Positions 1 through 8,423 are shown, counted from the stretch's first letter. The stretch is DNA of 40,496 nucleotides from Lachnospiraceae bacterium (GCA_022791635.1 JAAVZL010000011.1:1-40496), one strand, 5' to 3'. Notes: generated from the letters alone by a model not told the origin. A program made the numbers and translations.

Positions 1-902
1 ATGGTGTAGTCAGCCAGCTTCATAGCCATCTTGGTAGCTGTTACGGAGTTACATCCGTGAGCGATGTTTGCGAAAGGTCCGCCGTGAACGATAGCCGGTA
101 CATGCTCCAGGGTCTGTACCAGGTTGGGCTTTAAGGCATCCTTAAGGAGAGCCGCCATAGCGCCCTGTGCGTTCAGATCGCCTGCAGTTACGGGCTTCTG
201 CTCGGAAGCCTTTCCATAAGTATATCCAACGATGATTCTTGCAAGTCTTTCCTTTAAATCTGTGATGTCATTTGCCAGACAAAGAACTGCCATAATCTCG
301 GAAGCAACGGTAATATCATAGCCATCCTCTCTGGGCATACCGTTGGTCTTGCCGCCCAGGCCGTCCACTACGTTACGAAGCTGACGGTCATTCATATCCA
401 CGCATCTTCTCCAGGTGATCTTTCTGGGGTCAATATTCAGCGCGTTGCCCTGGAAAATGTGGTTGTCAATCATAGCTGCCAGCAGGTTGTTGGCTGCGCC
501 GATTGCGTGGAAGTCGCCGGTAAAGTGAAGGTTGATGTCCTCCATGGGAACCACCTGTGCATAGCCGCCGCCTGCCGCTCCGCCCTTTACACCGAATACA
601 GGTCCAAGGGAGGGCTCACGAAGAGCTACCATAACCTTCTTGCCAAGCTTTTGCATACCGTCTGCCAGACCCACCGTTGTGGTAGTCTTGCCCTCGCCTG
701 CAGGTGTAGGGTTGATAGCCGTTACCAGAATCAGCTTCCCGTTCTCTGCATTGCTTTCCTTCAGCAGGTTGTAGTCGATCTTTGCTTTGTACTTTCCGTA
801 CTGCTCCAGATACTTGTCATCAATTCCTGCCTTTGCCGCAATCTCGGTGATCGGCTGCATGACTGTCTCCTGTGCAATTTCGATGTCTGATTTGAATCCC
901 AT
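1..902 (-). CDS. fhs: Formate--tetrahydrofolate ligase, N-terminal part (cut by window start)
   Basis: ATP-dependent ligation of formate to tetrahydrofolate, giving 10-formyl-THF in cytosolic one-carbon metabolism (the Wood-Ljungdahl methyl branch in acetogens, purine supply otherwise). About 300 of the usual ~555 residues are present. The start is ATG at 902-900, giving [12 protein letters not shown], behind GGAAAGGAG. Clear family motifs are the nucleotide-binding loop [15 protein letters not shown] near residues 65-79, then [20 protein letters not shown], the [15 protein letters not shown] stretch, and [10 protein letters not shown] close to the window edge. The frame is open throughout. 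The transcript carries a leader of at least 100 nt with a tandem structured repeat (923-1024). Identity is secure; the C-terminal third cannot be judged. Confidence 0.97.
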   Translation of the reverse strand, partial: MGFKSDIEIAQETVMQPITEIAAKAGIDDKYLEQYGKYKAKIDYNLLKESNAENGKLILVTAINPTPAGEGKTTTTVGLADGMQKLGKKVMVALREPSLGPVFGVKGGAAGGGYAQVVPMEDINLHFTGDFHAIGAANNLLAAMIDNHIFQGNALNIDPRKITWRRCVDMNDRQLRNVVDGLGGKTNGMPREDGYDITVASEIMAVLCLANDITDLKERLARIIVGYTYGKASEQKPVTAGDLNAQGAMAALLKDALKPNLVQTLEHVPAIVHGGPFANIAHGCNSVTATKMAMKLADYT

Positions 903-922
903 TTCAAACGTCTCCTTTCCTT

Positions 923-1024
923 GATCCACCCATGTTTTTTCGGGTAAAAAGGGATACCCAAAGGGTGTTTCTTTGATCTACCCCTAGTATTTGGGTATAG
1001 AGGTATACCCATAGGGCGTTTCTT
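923..1024 (-). promoter_or_regulatory. Tandem structured repeat in the fhs 5' leader
   Basis: Read on the minus strand, two imperfect units lie head to tail just before the fhs ribosome binding site: unit 1 is 1024-975 (50 nt) and unit 2 is 974-923 (52 nt). Each begins AAGAAAC(G/A)CCCT, continues with TGGGTAT, then a TACCC, and ends GGGT(A/G)GATC. Each can form an inner hairpin (GGGTAT/ATACCC in unit 1, GGGTA/TACCC in unit 2) inside an outer stem (CCCTA/TAGGG in unit 1, CACCC/GGGTG in unit 2). The outer pairs differ between units yet pair in both. I do not match it to a known riboswitch class. No U-run follows, so control, if any, would be at translation or through a protein. Confidence 0.55.
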
Positions 1025-1104
1025 AGTTAAGTGTTGTTTGTAGATAATTTAACAATCCATTACACACTGCTTTTACCTACCTTGTCCCCATTATATTCCA
1101 TAGA

Positions 1105-1141
1105 GAAACATCCGACAATCATACAGACTGTCGGATGTTTC
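1105..1141 (-). terminator. Hairpin terminator after the ceramidase-like gene
   Basis: Inverted repeat with 13-bp arms (GAAACATCCGACA and its complement) and an 11-nt loop, starting on the last base of the stop codon of the 1141-2433 gene. On the minus strand it is followed by a weak T-rich stretch (TCTATGGAATATAA), so termination is plausible but not textbook. It separates that gene from the fhs promoter region (about 1030-1100), where I see no convincing -35/-10 pair. Confidence 0.6.
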
Positions 1142-2433
1142 TATTTCCTACAGTCTACCCCTGCGGGGCTGTTTGAACGGATATATGCCCGTATCTTTTC
1201 CACCAGAATCTCCGGCTGTCCACGCTCAAAGGGACTGCTCATAGCCTCATAATTCAGGCAATCATAGGCAGCTTTATCCGCAAAATAGCCCACGTGCTCA
1301 CCCGTATATCCTACAAAGTGTATATGTCCATCCTTCAATCCATTGGACAGCTCGGAAAAAAGCTCTCCCGGAATCCCTATAAATAACTCCTTATTTACCC
1401 GAAGAACGGAAACCCTGACGGTATGATGTGTCTCCTGCGGCCTGTTCCTGGCATAGTGAAAGCTCATCAGCGCCCCGTCCCTGCGGGCCTCGATTAACCG
1501 CAGGGCGCTGCCCTGTATCCCCTGCCTCTTAGCCTCCTCCACCCGTTTCTGAGCCAATTCCAAGTCCTGCCGGGCACGCTCCGGATCCTCCGACTCCTTC
1601 AGCCTCAGCCGTACCTGAAAGCTGTCCGCCTCCACCCTTTCCGCAAATGCTTCCTTCGCTGTCAAAAGCAGCTCCTCCAGCTTATCCACAATCAGACGGC
1701 CATACCGCTCCACCTCAGGAAAGCCCTTTCCCTCCCTGGTAAACCGGGTGGAAATATCCCCGCAGCTGCCGTTCAGATACACCGTAAAAGCGTATCCCTT
1801 TTCTGCCATGAGCCGATTCACCGCCCCGGGAAAATCAGCGGATACACTTAGATTTTCATGGCTCAACACCGTTGGGTGACAGGCAAAATTCATAAGGAGA
1901 ATCCGCTTTCCATCCTCCTGCTCAAGCTCTGCCAGAAATAAATCCTCGTCCCCCTTTAGGTCTTTGTTGTTACGGTTTTTCCCTACCCCGCTCAAGATCC
2001 CCCGAGCCACGCGGATCCGGGTATCCTTACAGTTATCCGCCGCCTCCTTAAGAGCCTTGAGGGTTTTCTCTACAATACCCTCTATCAGCGCCATATCCTT
2101 AAGCCCCATAACGAAATCCAGACCCTTAGCCAGCCCCCCGCCGGTGTCCATGGTCCCACAGGGGCCGGAATGCGTATGGGTACAGGTTATCAAAAACCTG
2201 TCACTGTTAAACCCTGTCTGTTCCATCCCTGTCTTCAGCCTCTCCAGCAACAGATGATCCACACACAATAGGTCAAAGCTTATCACCCCGTAATACCCGT
2301 CCGCGCCCTCCATGAGAACTACCTTCGCAAACAGATCATCATGGACCTCCTCCGCCCTTCGTGTCACCCCGAAGCCTGCCAGATAAACAGGCGTTGCAGG
2401 GGTAATGCTTTCTATCGCACATCCGATTTTCAT
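1141..2433 (-). CDS. Neutral/alkaline non-lysosomal ceramidase-like protein
   Basis: 430 residues from ATG at 2433 (MKIGCAIESITP), chosen over the in-frame ATG at 2463 because GGGAGG lies 8 nt before it. The opening IESITPATPVYLAGFG, the metal-site-like TCTHTHSGPCG near residue 95, FACHPTVLSHEN followed by SADFPG near residue 200, and LNGSCGDIST near residue 225 fit the N-terminal catalytic domain of neutral ceramidases (zinc amidase). It is much shorter than the ~650-750-residue true ceramidases and lacks their C-terminal Ig-like domain. It has no signal peptide, so it is probably cytosolic. Many such short bacterial homologues have no proven substrate; amidase activity on a lipid or sugar amide is inference. 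It is monocistronic, with a terminator at each end. Confidence 0.8.
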   Translation of the reverse strand: MKIGCAIESITPATPVYLAGFGVTRRAEEVHDDLFAKVVLMEGADGYYGVISFDLLCVDHLLLERLKTGMEQTGFNSDRFLITCTHTHSGPCGTMDTGGGLAKGLDFVMGLKDMALIEGIVEKTLKALKEAADNCKDTRIRVARGILSGVGKNRNNKDLKGDEDLFLAELEQEDGKRILLMNFACHPTVLSHENLSVSADFPGAVNRLMAEKGYAFTVYLNGSCGDISTRFTREGKGFPEVERYGRLIVDKLEELLLTAKEAFAERVEADSFQVRLRLKESEDPERARQDLELAQKRVEEAKRQGIQGSALRLIEARRDGALMSFHYARNRPQETHHTVRVSVLRVNKELFIGIPGELFSELSNGLKDGHIHFVGYTGEHVGYFADKAAYDCLNYEAMSSPFERGQPEILVEKIRAYIRSNSPAGVDCRK

Positions 2434-2477
2434 TTGTAAAAGCCTCCCTTCCTCTCCTGACATATTTCATTATACCA

Positions 2478-2517
2478 GAAAAAAAGAATATCCGGCAAGG
2501 ATGATTCCTGCCGGATA
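2478..2517 (-). terminator. Rho-independent terminator of the sigma/anti-sigma operon
   Basis: On the minus strand, a 9-bp stem TATCCGGCA/TGCCGGATA (2517-2509 with 2497-2489) closes an 11-nt loop and is followed by TTCTTTTTTT. This is a textbook intrinsic terminator about 70 nt downstream of the DUF4179 gene stop. Confidence 0.9.
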
Positions 2518-2586
2518 CTCTATTATTTTCCTGTACCATCCGGTACGTTAAACTTATGTCAATTGAAAGCAAGACATTCCTTATTC

Positions 2587-4164
2587 CTACAGCCCAATCT
2601 CCACACCGTTGACGGTAATGCTCTCTACCTCCTCCAAATCTACCACGCTCTTCCAAATAACTCGGCAGAGAGATCCGCTGTTTTCATCGGAATCCCAGCT
2701 CATACCGTTCCATCCCACCTGGCTGCCGTCCTTAAGCTTCAGAGAAACATCCTCAAACTCCGCCTTCTCATCCGACAATATGTCAAATTCCAGTACGGCA
2801 GACACGGGGGAAATCTGAACCTTTTTGATTTCCACATTTCCAACCACAGCCTTTTCCTGCAATTCCCAGATCTTCATGGTATCCTCATAGTCCACGGTAA
2901 AGCTTAAGCCCCATTCACCGCCGAACAGCTCGTCATAGGAGCCATCGCCGCCCAGGGCAAAGACCGCATTTTTCACCTGGCTCTCGCCGATATTGTTAAA
3001 GCAGTAACGACAGGAAATGTAGTCATCCCCCACAATATCCGCCTGTCCCTCCATGCCCGGGAAATAATCCTCCTCCGCCCCGTTTCCAATAGCCAGAGCT
3101 CCGGAACTTCCATCAAGCACCTGTCCATTGCGCCGATCGATTACGATCAGAGGCTTCTGATCCAAAAGATCCCAGTCAAGCTCTCCCCCAAGCTCCAGAT
3201 TGACAATCAGATTATCCTCATACTGCCCTTTATAGATACCCATGTTGGAAATACGGGCCTCCGGGTATTTGGAGGAAAAGGAAAGCCTCTTATCGGTTTT
3301 TTCCACCATAAAGCTCTCATGGGCATTCACATTTCCTGCGGCATCCTCCTCAGTGCTGTACGATTCTATTCTCAGCCCGGCACTTTCCCTGGCTTCCCGG
3401 ATCTTGAGAGGCTCAAACTCCTGCATCAGCTCCCAGATGGTTTTATCCATACCCATATCAACGATCTCATTGCTCTCCGCCATCAGGTTCCGCAAAGACA
3501 TCTTGATCTCCTTACCCTTCATATCATTCTTAAGCATCTCCGACAGCAAAAAGGTGGCCTTGCCCGGCACACTGCCGTCATCAATACGCTCCAGCCCGCA
3601 GTAAATCCGGTTCAGCTCATCGCCTCCGATACCCTCGCCTTCAAGCATAACCTCCTCAAACCGATAGGACTGCACGCTGCCCTCCCGCTTGGGGCTAAAG
3701 GGACTTCCATCCTCCGTCTCCACGTCAAGAGCCGCATAGAGAACATTTCCGTCCCCTACGGTTCCCCGAAGGGTCAGCTTAAGGCCATTTCCGGTAGTCT
3801 CCTCATGAATCACATTTCCCGCGCTGTTCAGGAAATCATTTCCCGCCTCCAGGGGCACCGCCGAAGCCTCATTTCCGCCCTTCTCCGATGCCACCTCCTT
3901 TTTAAAGAAGCCCTGGAAAATATCGTTCAAATCAAAGGCCGCCGCAGCCGTCATAGATACACACAGAATCATCACTGCCGCACAGGCCGCAATCAGTCTG
4001 GGCCTTATACGCCCTGCAGACCTTTTCCGCCCTGTCTGCTTACTTCCTCTATTTTTCATTTCCATCTCATTCTCCTCTTCCAAAATCGCTTCCAATAAAG
4101 AGTCGTGCAGCTCCTTAGAGGGCTCGATCCCTGAAAATGCGTTCTTATATCCTTTTATACTCAT
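2587..4164 (-). CDS. DUF4179-type membrane anti-sigma factor
   Basis: 525 residues, starting MSIKGYKNAFSGIEPSKELH behind AGGAGG. A cytosolic N-terminal segment of about 50 residues contains the P-S-K-E-L-H-D-S-L-L helix typical of regulators that grip ECF sigma factors. One membrane segment follows near residues 55-75 (LIAACAAVMILCVSM), then a large extracellular part. Its first portion (GLKLTLRGTVGDGNVLYAAL, near residues 125-145) resembles DUF4179. It lies 18 nt behind the ECF sigma gene, so the two are co-transcribed and likely partners. Role by family: holds the sigma factor at the membrane until an envelope signal releases it. The signal is unknown. Confidence 0.82.
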   Translation of the reverse strand: MSIKGYKNAFSGIEPSKELHDSLLEAILEEENEMEMKNRGSKQTGRKRSAGRIRPRLIAACAAVMILCVSMTAAAAFDLNDIFQGFFKKEVASEKGGNEASAVPLEAGNDFLNSAGNVIHEETTGNGLKLTLRGTVGDGNVLYAALDVETEDGSPFSPKREGSVQSYRFEEVMLEGEGIGGDELNRIYCGLERIDDGSVPGKATFLLSEMLKNDMKGKEIKMSLRNLMAESNEIVDMGMDKTIWELMQEFEPLKIREARESAGLRIESYSTEEDAAGNVNAHESFMVEKTDKRLSFSSKYPEARISNMGIYKGQYEDNLIVNLELGGELDWDLLDQKPLIVIDRRNGQVLDGSSGALAIGNGAEEDYFPGMEGQADIVGDDYISCRYCFNNIGESQVKNAVFALGGDGSYDELFGGEWGLSFTVDYEDTMKIWELQEKAVVGNVEIKKVQISPVSAVLEFDILSDEKAEFEDVSLKLKDGSQVGWNGMSWDSDENSGSLCRVIWKSVVDLEEVESITVNGVEIGL

Positions 4165-4182
4165 GCCCGCACTCCTCCTTTT

Positions 4183-4815
4183 CTAATATCTGATACAGGT
4201 TTCCTTATGTCCCACTACCGACACCCTTCCCGGTCCTCTGGGCTTTTGAGCACTGCCTCCCGATCTGCCGGAACTTAACCGGTCCTTGCCGACAGTCTTC
4301 ACCGGTATCCTCATATCCTTACCGGCCTCCGCATCCAGCACCTCACGAAGCTGCTCTCTGCCCCGGGCAAGCCGGGTGGTAATCGTAGTCACCTTTTCCT
4401 CCAGAAGCTCCGCAATCTCCTTCACCGTATAACCCTCATAGTAAAAAAGATGTATCACCGTCCGATACTTCACAGGAAGCTCCATCACCGCGTAAAACAG
4501 CTCACTTTTCCCTTCCATTTCATAGCTGTCCTCCTGACCCAGGGTACGCTCCTCCAAGCCACAAGTCCGCTTCACCCATCCCGACAGAAAATAGCTCTTA
4601 CAGCAATTGATGGTAGTTCGGATAAACCAGGCTTTCTCGTGCTCAACGCTTTCAAACTCCGGTTTCTTCCGGAAAAACCGCAGGAAGACCTCCTGATAAA
4701 TGTCGTCGGTATCCTGCCTATTCTTCATATAGGAATAAGCCAGCTTATATACCGTTTTTTCATATTTCAAAATCAGAGCTTCAATCTGCTGCTTCCGTTG
4801 TATGTCCCGATTCAT
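4183..4815 (-). CDS. ECF-subfamily RNA polymerase sigma factor
   Basis: 210 residues from ATG at 4815 behind GGAGGAG. Region 2 is visible at about residues 15-80 (KYEKTVYKLAYSYMKNRQDT then DDIYQEVFLRFF). Region 4 is at about 105-160 (LPVKYRTVIHLFYYEGYTVK, then EIAELLEEKVTTITTRLARG, a helix-turn-helix for the -35 element). There is no region 1 or 3, as usual for ECF factors. It directs core polymerase to an envelope-stress type regulon and is paired with the DUF4179 anti-sigma gene downstream. Oddity: a tail of about 40 residues rich in R, G, S and P follows region 4, where most relatives of ~170 residues stop. An upstream promoter (4842-4870) may be autoregulated. Confidence 0.9.
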   Translation of the reverse strand: MNRDIQRKQQIEALILKYEKTVYKLAYSYMKNRQDTDDIYQEVFLRFFRKKPEFESVEHEKAWFIRTTINCCKSYFLSGWVKRTCGLEERTLGQEDSYEMEGKSELFYAVMELPVKYRTVIHLFYYEGYTVKEIAELLEEKVTTITTRLARGREQLREVLDAEAGKDMRIPVKTVGKDRLSSGRSGGSAQKPRGPGRVSVVGHKETCIRY

Positions 4816-4841
4816 ATGCTCCTCCTTCCAGGCCTGTACCT

Positions 4842-4870
4842 ATCATACTTTTTAAGGCAGGGAAATGTCA
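4842..4870 (-). promoter_or_regulatory. Promoter of the ECF sigma operon
   Basis: On the minus strand, TGACAT (4870-4865), a 17-nt spacer and TATGAT (4847-4842) lie 27 nt before the sigma factor start codon. A nearly pure T/A tract at 4873-4913 lies directly upstream and could act as an UP element. The T-rich tract also lies downstream of the trpS 3' hairpin. The -35 GTGACAT could instead be an ECF-type element, which would fit autoregulation; sequence alone does not decide. Confidence 0.45.
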
Positions 4871-4926
4871 CAAAAAAAATAAAAAATTAAAAAAACTAAA
4901 ATCCCCGTTCTACCCCCTCAAAGTCA

Positions 4927-5137
4927 GGCAGTCGCAAAAGGAGCCCGCAGGCTTTTCCGATATCATGGGTCCGGCTGTTTGCGAACAGTCTGTCTGATCG
5001 GAACGGACATTGCCCAAAGAAATCTTTCAACACTACAAAAAATTCCCCTGGGTAATGTCCGTTCCGGACAGACAGACTGTACGCAAACCGTCCGAACACA
5101 GATATGGAAAAGCCTGCGGGCTCCTTTTGCGGCTGCC
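4927..5137. repeat. Long palindromic hairpin element, copy 1 (trpS 3' end)
   Basis: A 211-nt inverted repeat. The outer arms (4927-4964 and 5101-5137) pair over about 37 nt with one mismatch and one bulged G, reading GCAAAAGGAGCCCGCAGGC. Inside is the family core, starting TTTTCCGATATC and ending GATATGGAAAA. A second nested stem pairs GGAACGGACATT with AATGTCCGTTCC and is flanked by CTGTCTG/CAGACAG. It begins 7 nt after the trpS stop codon and probably terminates trpS transcripts. Core sequence is shared with the elements at 8424, 15273 and 35436, while the arms are copy-specific. Confidence 0.85.
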
Positions 5138-5143
5138 GTCCGT

Positions 5144-6148
5144 TTACCTCACCCTCTCCGGAAACCCAACCTTCTTCTGCACCTTCCGCAAAGTCTTATT
5201 GGCAAAATACTGAGCCTTCTCCCCATTGTTCTTGATAACCGAATCAATATAAGCCTTATCCTTATTAAGCTCCGCAACCCGCTCCTGTAGCGGCTTCAGC
5301 ACAGCCACAACAGCCTCGCCCACGGCCGGCTTAAACTCCCCATAGCCCCTGCCGTCAAACTCCCGCACCGTCTCCTCAGGAGTCTTTCCTGTGCAGGCAC
5401 AGTAGATGTCAATCAGGTTCTTAATTCCCGGCTGCTCCTCCCGATAAAGGATCTGACCCTCAGAATCCGTCACTGCCCGCTTAAACTTACGCATAATCGT
5501 ATCCGGATCATCCATCAAATAAATACTGGCATTCGGATTCTCATCCGACTTGGACATCTTCTTAGCCGGATCCTGAAGGCTCATAATCTTGGCCCCCACC
5601 TTGCCGATATAAGCCTCGGGAACGGTAAACACATCCCCGTATATGCCATTGAACCGCTGTGCAATATCCCGGGTAATCTCCAGATGCTGCATCTGATCCA
5701 CGCCCACCGGCACCACGTCCGCCTGATACAGAAGAATATCCGCCGCCATCAGCACCGGATAGGTGAAGAGACCCGCATTGATATTATCCGCATGCTTGGC
5801 CGCCTTATCCTTGAACTGGGTCATCCGGTTCAGCTCACCCATATAGGTAAAGCAGTTGAGAATCCAGGCCAGCTCCGCATGCCCCGACACATGAGACTGA
5901 TAATAAATACAGTTCTTCTCCGGGTCAAGCCCTGCCGCAATGTACAAAGTGAGAAGCGCCCGGGCCCTTTTCCGCAGCTCCGACGGGTCCTGGCGGATGG
6001 TAATAGAATGAAGATCCACCACACCATAAAAGCATTCATATTCCCCACTTAATGTAATCCAGTTCTTCAAAGCCCCCAGATAATTTCCCAAGGTCAGATT
6101 GCCTGTAGCCTGCATCCCGCTGTACAGGACCTTCTTGTCTCCCAACAT
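5144..6148 (-). CDS. trpS: Tryptophan--tRNA ligase
   Basis: Class I aminoacyl-tRNA synthetase charging tRNA-Trp in the cytosol. 334 residues, normal for bacteria. The ATP-binding HIGH-type motif appears as TGNLTLGNYLG near residue 15, the form usual in TrpRS, and the KMSKS loop is intact (AKKMSKSDENPN near residue 205). LMAADILLYQADVVPVGVDQ and HLEITRDIAQRFN are family blocks of the tryptophan pocket and dimer region. Start ATG at 6148 with AGGAGG ten bases upstream. It lies 33 nt behind mgtE with no terminator between, so it is likely co-transcribed with that transporter gene. The long hairpin at 4927-5137 follows. Confidence 0.97.
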   Translation of the reverse strand: MLGDKKVLYSGMQATGNLTLGNYLGALKNWITLSGEYECFYGVVDLHSITIRQDPSELRKRARALLTLYIAAGLDPEKNCIYYQSHVSGHAELAWILNCFTYMGELNRMTQFKDKAAKHADNINAGLFTYPVLMAADILLYQADVVPVGVDQMQHLEITRDIAQRFNGIYGDVFTVPEAYIGKVGAKIMSLQDPAKKMSKSDENPNASIYLMDDPDTIMRKFKRAVTDSEGQILYREEQPGIKNLIDIYCACTGKTPEETVREFDGRGYGEFKPAVGEAVVAVLKPLQERVAELNKDKAYIDSVIKNNGEKAQYFANKTLRKVQKKVGFPERVR

Positions 6149-6181
6149 CTTGTAACATCCTCCTATTCCAGTTCCGTAATA

Positions 6182-7534
6182 TCATATTTTTAATAACACA
6201 CATGCCAGCCGAAAATAAATCATCAGGCTGCAGGCATCCACAATAGTTGTAATCAGAGGTGCCGCCATAATAGCCGGGTCCAGATTCATTCTCTTGGCAA
6301 GCATCGGCAGCGTACAGCCAATGGTCTTGGCCAGAATCACCGTCAAAACCAGCGACAGCACCACAACCAGATTCACCAGGATCTGATCCGGATACTGCAA
6401 AAACAGCCGCACAAAATTGGCCGCCGCCAGCACAAGGCCGCATAAAAAGCCCACCCGCAGCTCCTTCCAGGCCACCCGCAGCACATCCCGAAGCTCAATA
6501 TCCCCCACCGCCATACCGCGGATCACCATCGTGCTGCTCTGATTGCCGCAATTACCGCTGGTATCCATCAGCATAGGAATAAAGCTGATAAGAAGCGGCA
6601 CCACCTGGAGCGCATTCTCATAAGTTAAAAGAATAGCCCCGGTCAAAAGAGAGGTAAACATCAAAAGCAGCAGCCAGGGAATACGGTTTTTCGCCAGCTC
6701 CAGCACACCGGTCTTCAAATAAGGCTTCTCCGAAGGCAGCATCGCCGCCATCTTCTCAAAGTCCTCCGTGGCCTCCTGCTCCATAACCTCCACCACATCG
6801 TCCACAGTAACAATTCCCACCAGCCGGTCCTCATGATCCACCACCGGCAGACAGAGAAGATCATACTTATTGAAGGTCTCCACAACCTCCTCCTGATCCT
6901 CCGTAGTCACCGCATAGATGATATTTTCATCCATAATATCCTTAATAATGGTATGGTACGGATTCATCAACAGATCCTTCACCGTCACAACTCCCTGAAG
7001 CCGCCGCTTGCTGTCCGTCACAAAGCAGGTGTAAATCGTCTCCTTATCCACACCGTTTTCCCGAATATAGGCAAAGGCCTGCTCCACGGTCATATTCCGC
7101 TTAAGGCCGATATATTCCGCCGTCATAATGCTCCCCGCACTATTCTCCGGGTACTGAAGAAACTGATTAATCAGCGCCCTCGTATCCGGCGCCGCATTTT
7201 TAAGCACACGCTTTACCACAATCGCCGGAAGCTCCTCCAGCATATCCACCGCATCATCCACATACAAGTCCTCAATGATTTTCCCCAGCTCGTAGTCCGT
7301 AATGCTGTTGATAATATGCTCCTGGTCCTCTACCTCCAGAAAGGAAAACACATCCGCTGCCAGCTCCTTGGGCAGCATCCGGTACACCAGGACCTTTTTT
7401 TCCAGCTCCAGCTCCTCGATGAATTCCGCAATATCAACCTCATTCATCTCGGCCATGGTCTCCCGAAGCTTCCGAAACTGCCTGCCGTCAAGAAACTCCG
7501 TCAGAAGCTCCCGATCAAAATTTCCCATTGCCAT
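6182..7534 (-). CDS. mgtE: Magnesium transporter MgtE
   Basis: 450 residues from ATG at 7534 (MAMGNFDRELL), chosen because GGAGGAG lies 7 nt upstream; ATGs at 7576 and 7549 lack this. Order: an MgtE N-terminal superhelical domain (about 20-125, ending with MLEELPAIVVKRVLKNA), two CBS domains (about 130-255, SAGSIMTAEYIGLKRNMTVE and YDLLCLPVVDHEDRLVGIVT), a connecting plug helix, and a five-helix pore domain (about 280-450, with FIPMLMDTSGNCGNQSS, the conserved pore region). Homodimeric Mg2+ channel in the plasma membrane, gated by cytosolic Mg2+ through the CBS/N domains. I find no M-box in the upstream 390 nt. It leads an operon with trpS. Confidence 0.96.
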   Translation of the reverse strand: MAMGNFDRELLTEFLDGRQFRKLRETMAEMNEVDIAEFIEELELEKKVLVYRMLPKELAADVFSFLEVEDQEHIINSITDYELGKIIEDLYVDDAVDMLEELPAIVVKRVLKNAAPDTRALINQFLQYPENSAGSIMTAEYIGLKRNMTVEQAFAYIRENGVDKETIYTCFVTDSKRRLQGVVTVKDLLMNPYHTIIKDIMDENIIYAVTTEDQEEVVETFNKYDLLCLPVVDHEDRLVGIVTVDDVVEVMEQEATEDFEKMAAMLPSEKPYLKTGVLELAKNRIPWLLLLMFTSLLTGAILLTYENALQVVPLLISFIPMLMDTSGNCGNQSSTMVIRGMAVGDIELRDVLRVAWKELRVGFLCGLVLAAANFVRLFLQYPDQILVNLVVVLSLVLTVILAKTIGCTLPMLAKRMNLDPAIMAAPLITTIVDACSLMIYFRLACVLLKI

Positions 7535-7925
7535 GTCAATCTCCTCCATTCCTGTGGATAGACATGACAAAGCCATTCACTGCCCGCTCCATTCCATAAG
7601 ACCAGGTCCTGTGAATGTCAATCCGCCCTCCCTATTTGATCACACCCTCACCGAGAGCCTATACCAAAGCAAGAAGAGCCCATGTCCATCCCTATTCTGT
7701 TCCATCTTAAGCTACGCCTTCGACTTCGTCCGTCCACGGACTCTTCACATCCTTCTTCTACATAAATTTGGTTTTAAAAACCTGCATGCCTTATCATAGC
7801 ACTATTTCCTAGTTATCGTCAACCACCGCATTCCATTTTCCTCTTCCCGTTTCCATCCAAATATGATACACTTACCTATCATACAGAATTTTTAGAACAG
7901 ACCCCGTTCGGAAAGGATAAAAACC
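7535..7925. promoter_or_regulatory. Divergent mgtE/luxS intergenic region
   Basis: 391 nt between the two divergent starts. I see no gene. A perfect inverted repeat, TATGATA (7862-7868), 8-nt spacer, TATCATA (7877-7883), lies 43 nt before luxS and could be an operator; its TATGAT also resembles a -10 box, but I find no matching -35. Near mgtE, CATTCAC/GTGAATG can pair across about 30 nt in the leader (around 7575-7619). The luxS ribosome binding site is GGAAAGGA. Canonical M-box landmarks were looked for on the mgtE strand and not found. Confidence 0.35.
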
Positions 7926-8405
7926 ATGGAAAAAATCACAAGCTTCACTATCGACCACAACAAGCTGCAGCCCGGCGTCTACGTATCCAGAAAGGATCCC
8001 GTAGGGGGAACCGTCATCACCACCTTCGATCTGCGCATGACCAGCCCCAACGAAGAGCCCGTCATGAACACCGCAGAAATGCACGCCATCGAGCATCTGG
8101 GCGCCACCTTCCTGCGAAACCACAAGGATTTCGGACCCAAAACCATCTACTTCGGCCCCATGGGCTGCCGCACCGGCTTCTACCTGCTGCTGTCCGGCGA
8201 CTACGAATCCAAAGACATTGTCCCCCTAATGGTAGAAATGTGGGAATTCATCCGGGACTTTACCGGCGAGATCCCCGGCGCCTGCGCCAAAGACTGCGGA
8301 AACTACCGTGACATGAACCTCCCCATGGCCAACTGGCTGGCCAACCGCTACCTAAAGGAAGTCCTATACGATATCAAAGAAGACCGCTTAATCTACCCGG
8401 AATAA
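7926..8405 (+). CDS. luxS: S-ribosylhomocysteine lyase (AI-2 synthase)
   Basis: Cleaves S-ribosylhomocysteine to homocysteine and DPD, the autoinducer-2 precursor, in the activated methyl cycle. 159 residues, full length. The metal-binding HxxEH motif is MHAIEHLGATFLRNH (H53, E56, H57), the catalytic cysteine is C81 in PMGCRTGFY, and the third metal ligand is C124 in KDCGNYRD. The start is fixed by GGAAAGGA and by the MEKITSFTIDHNKLQPGVYV opening, standard for the family. It stands alone, with no pfs neighbour; transcription ends at the 37-bp hairpin at 8424-8511. Confidence 0.98.
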   Translation: MEKITSFTIDHNKLQPGVYVSRKDPVGGTVITTFDLRMTSPNEEPVMNTAEMHAIEHLGATFLRNHKDFGPKTIYFGPMGCRTGFYLLLSGDYESKDIVPLMVEMWEFIRDFTGEIPGACAKDCGNYRDMNLPMANWLANRYLKEVLYDIKEDRLIYPE

Positions 8406-8423
8406 TTCTCACACAACCTATCA

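Noticed and set aside
459..890. A 143-codon plus-strand frame opposite fhs
   Set aside because: Antisense shadow of the strongly conserved fhs sequence; no ribosome site.
761..1012. A minus-strand frame coding a repeated GIPxYPxxxG peptide before fhs
   Set aside because: It overlaps fhs in another frame; the apparent peptide repeat is a by-product of the tandem structured repeat in the leader and has no ribosome site.
7535..7925. An M-box (Mg2+ riboswitch) ahead of mgtE
   Set aside because: A GGTGAGG string is present, but the other conserved M-box blocks are missing.
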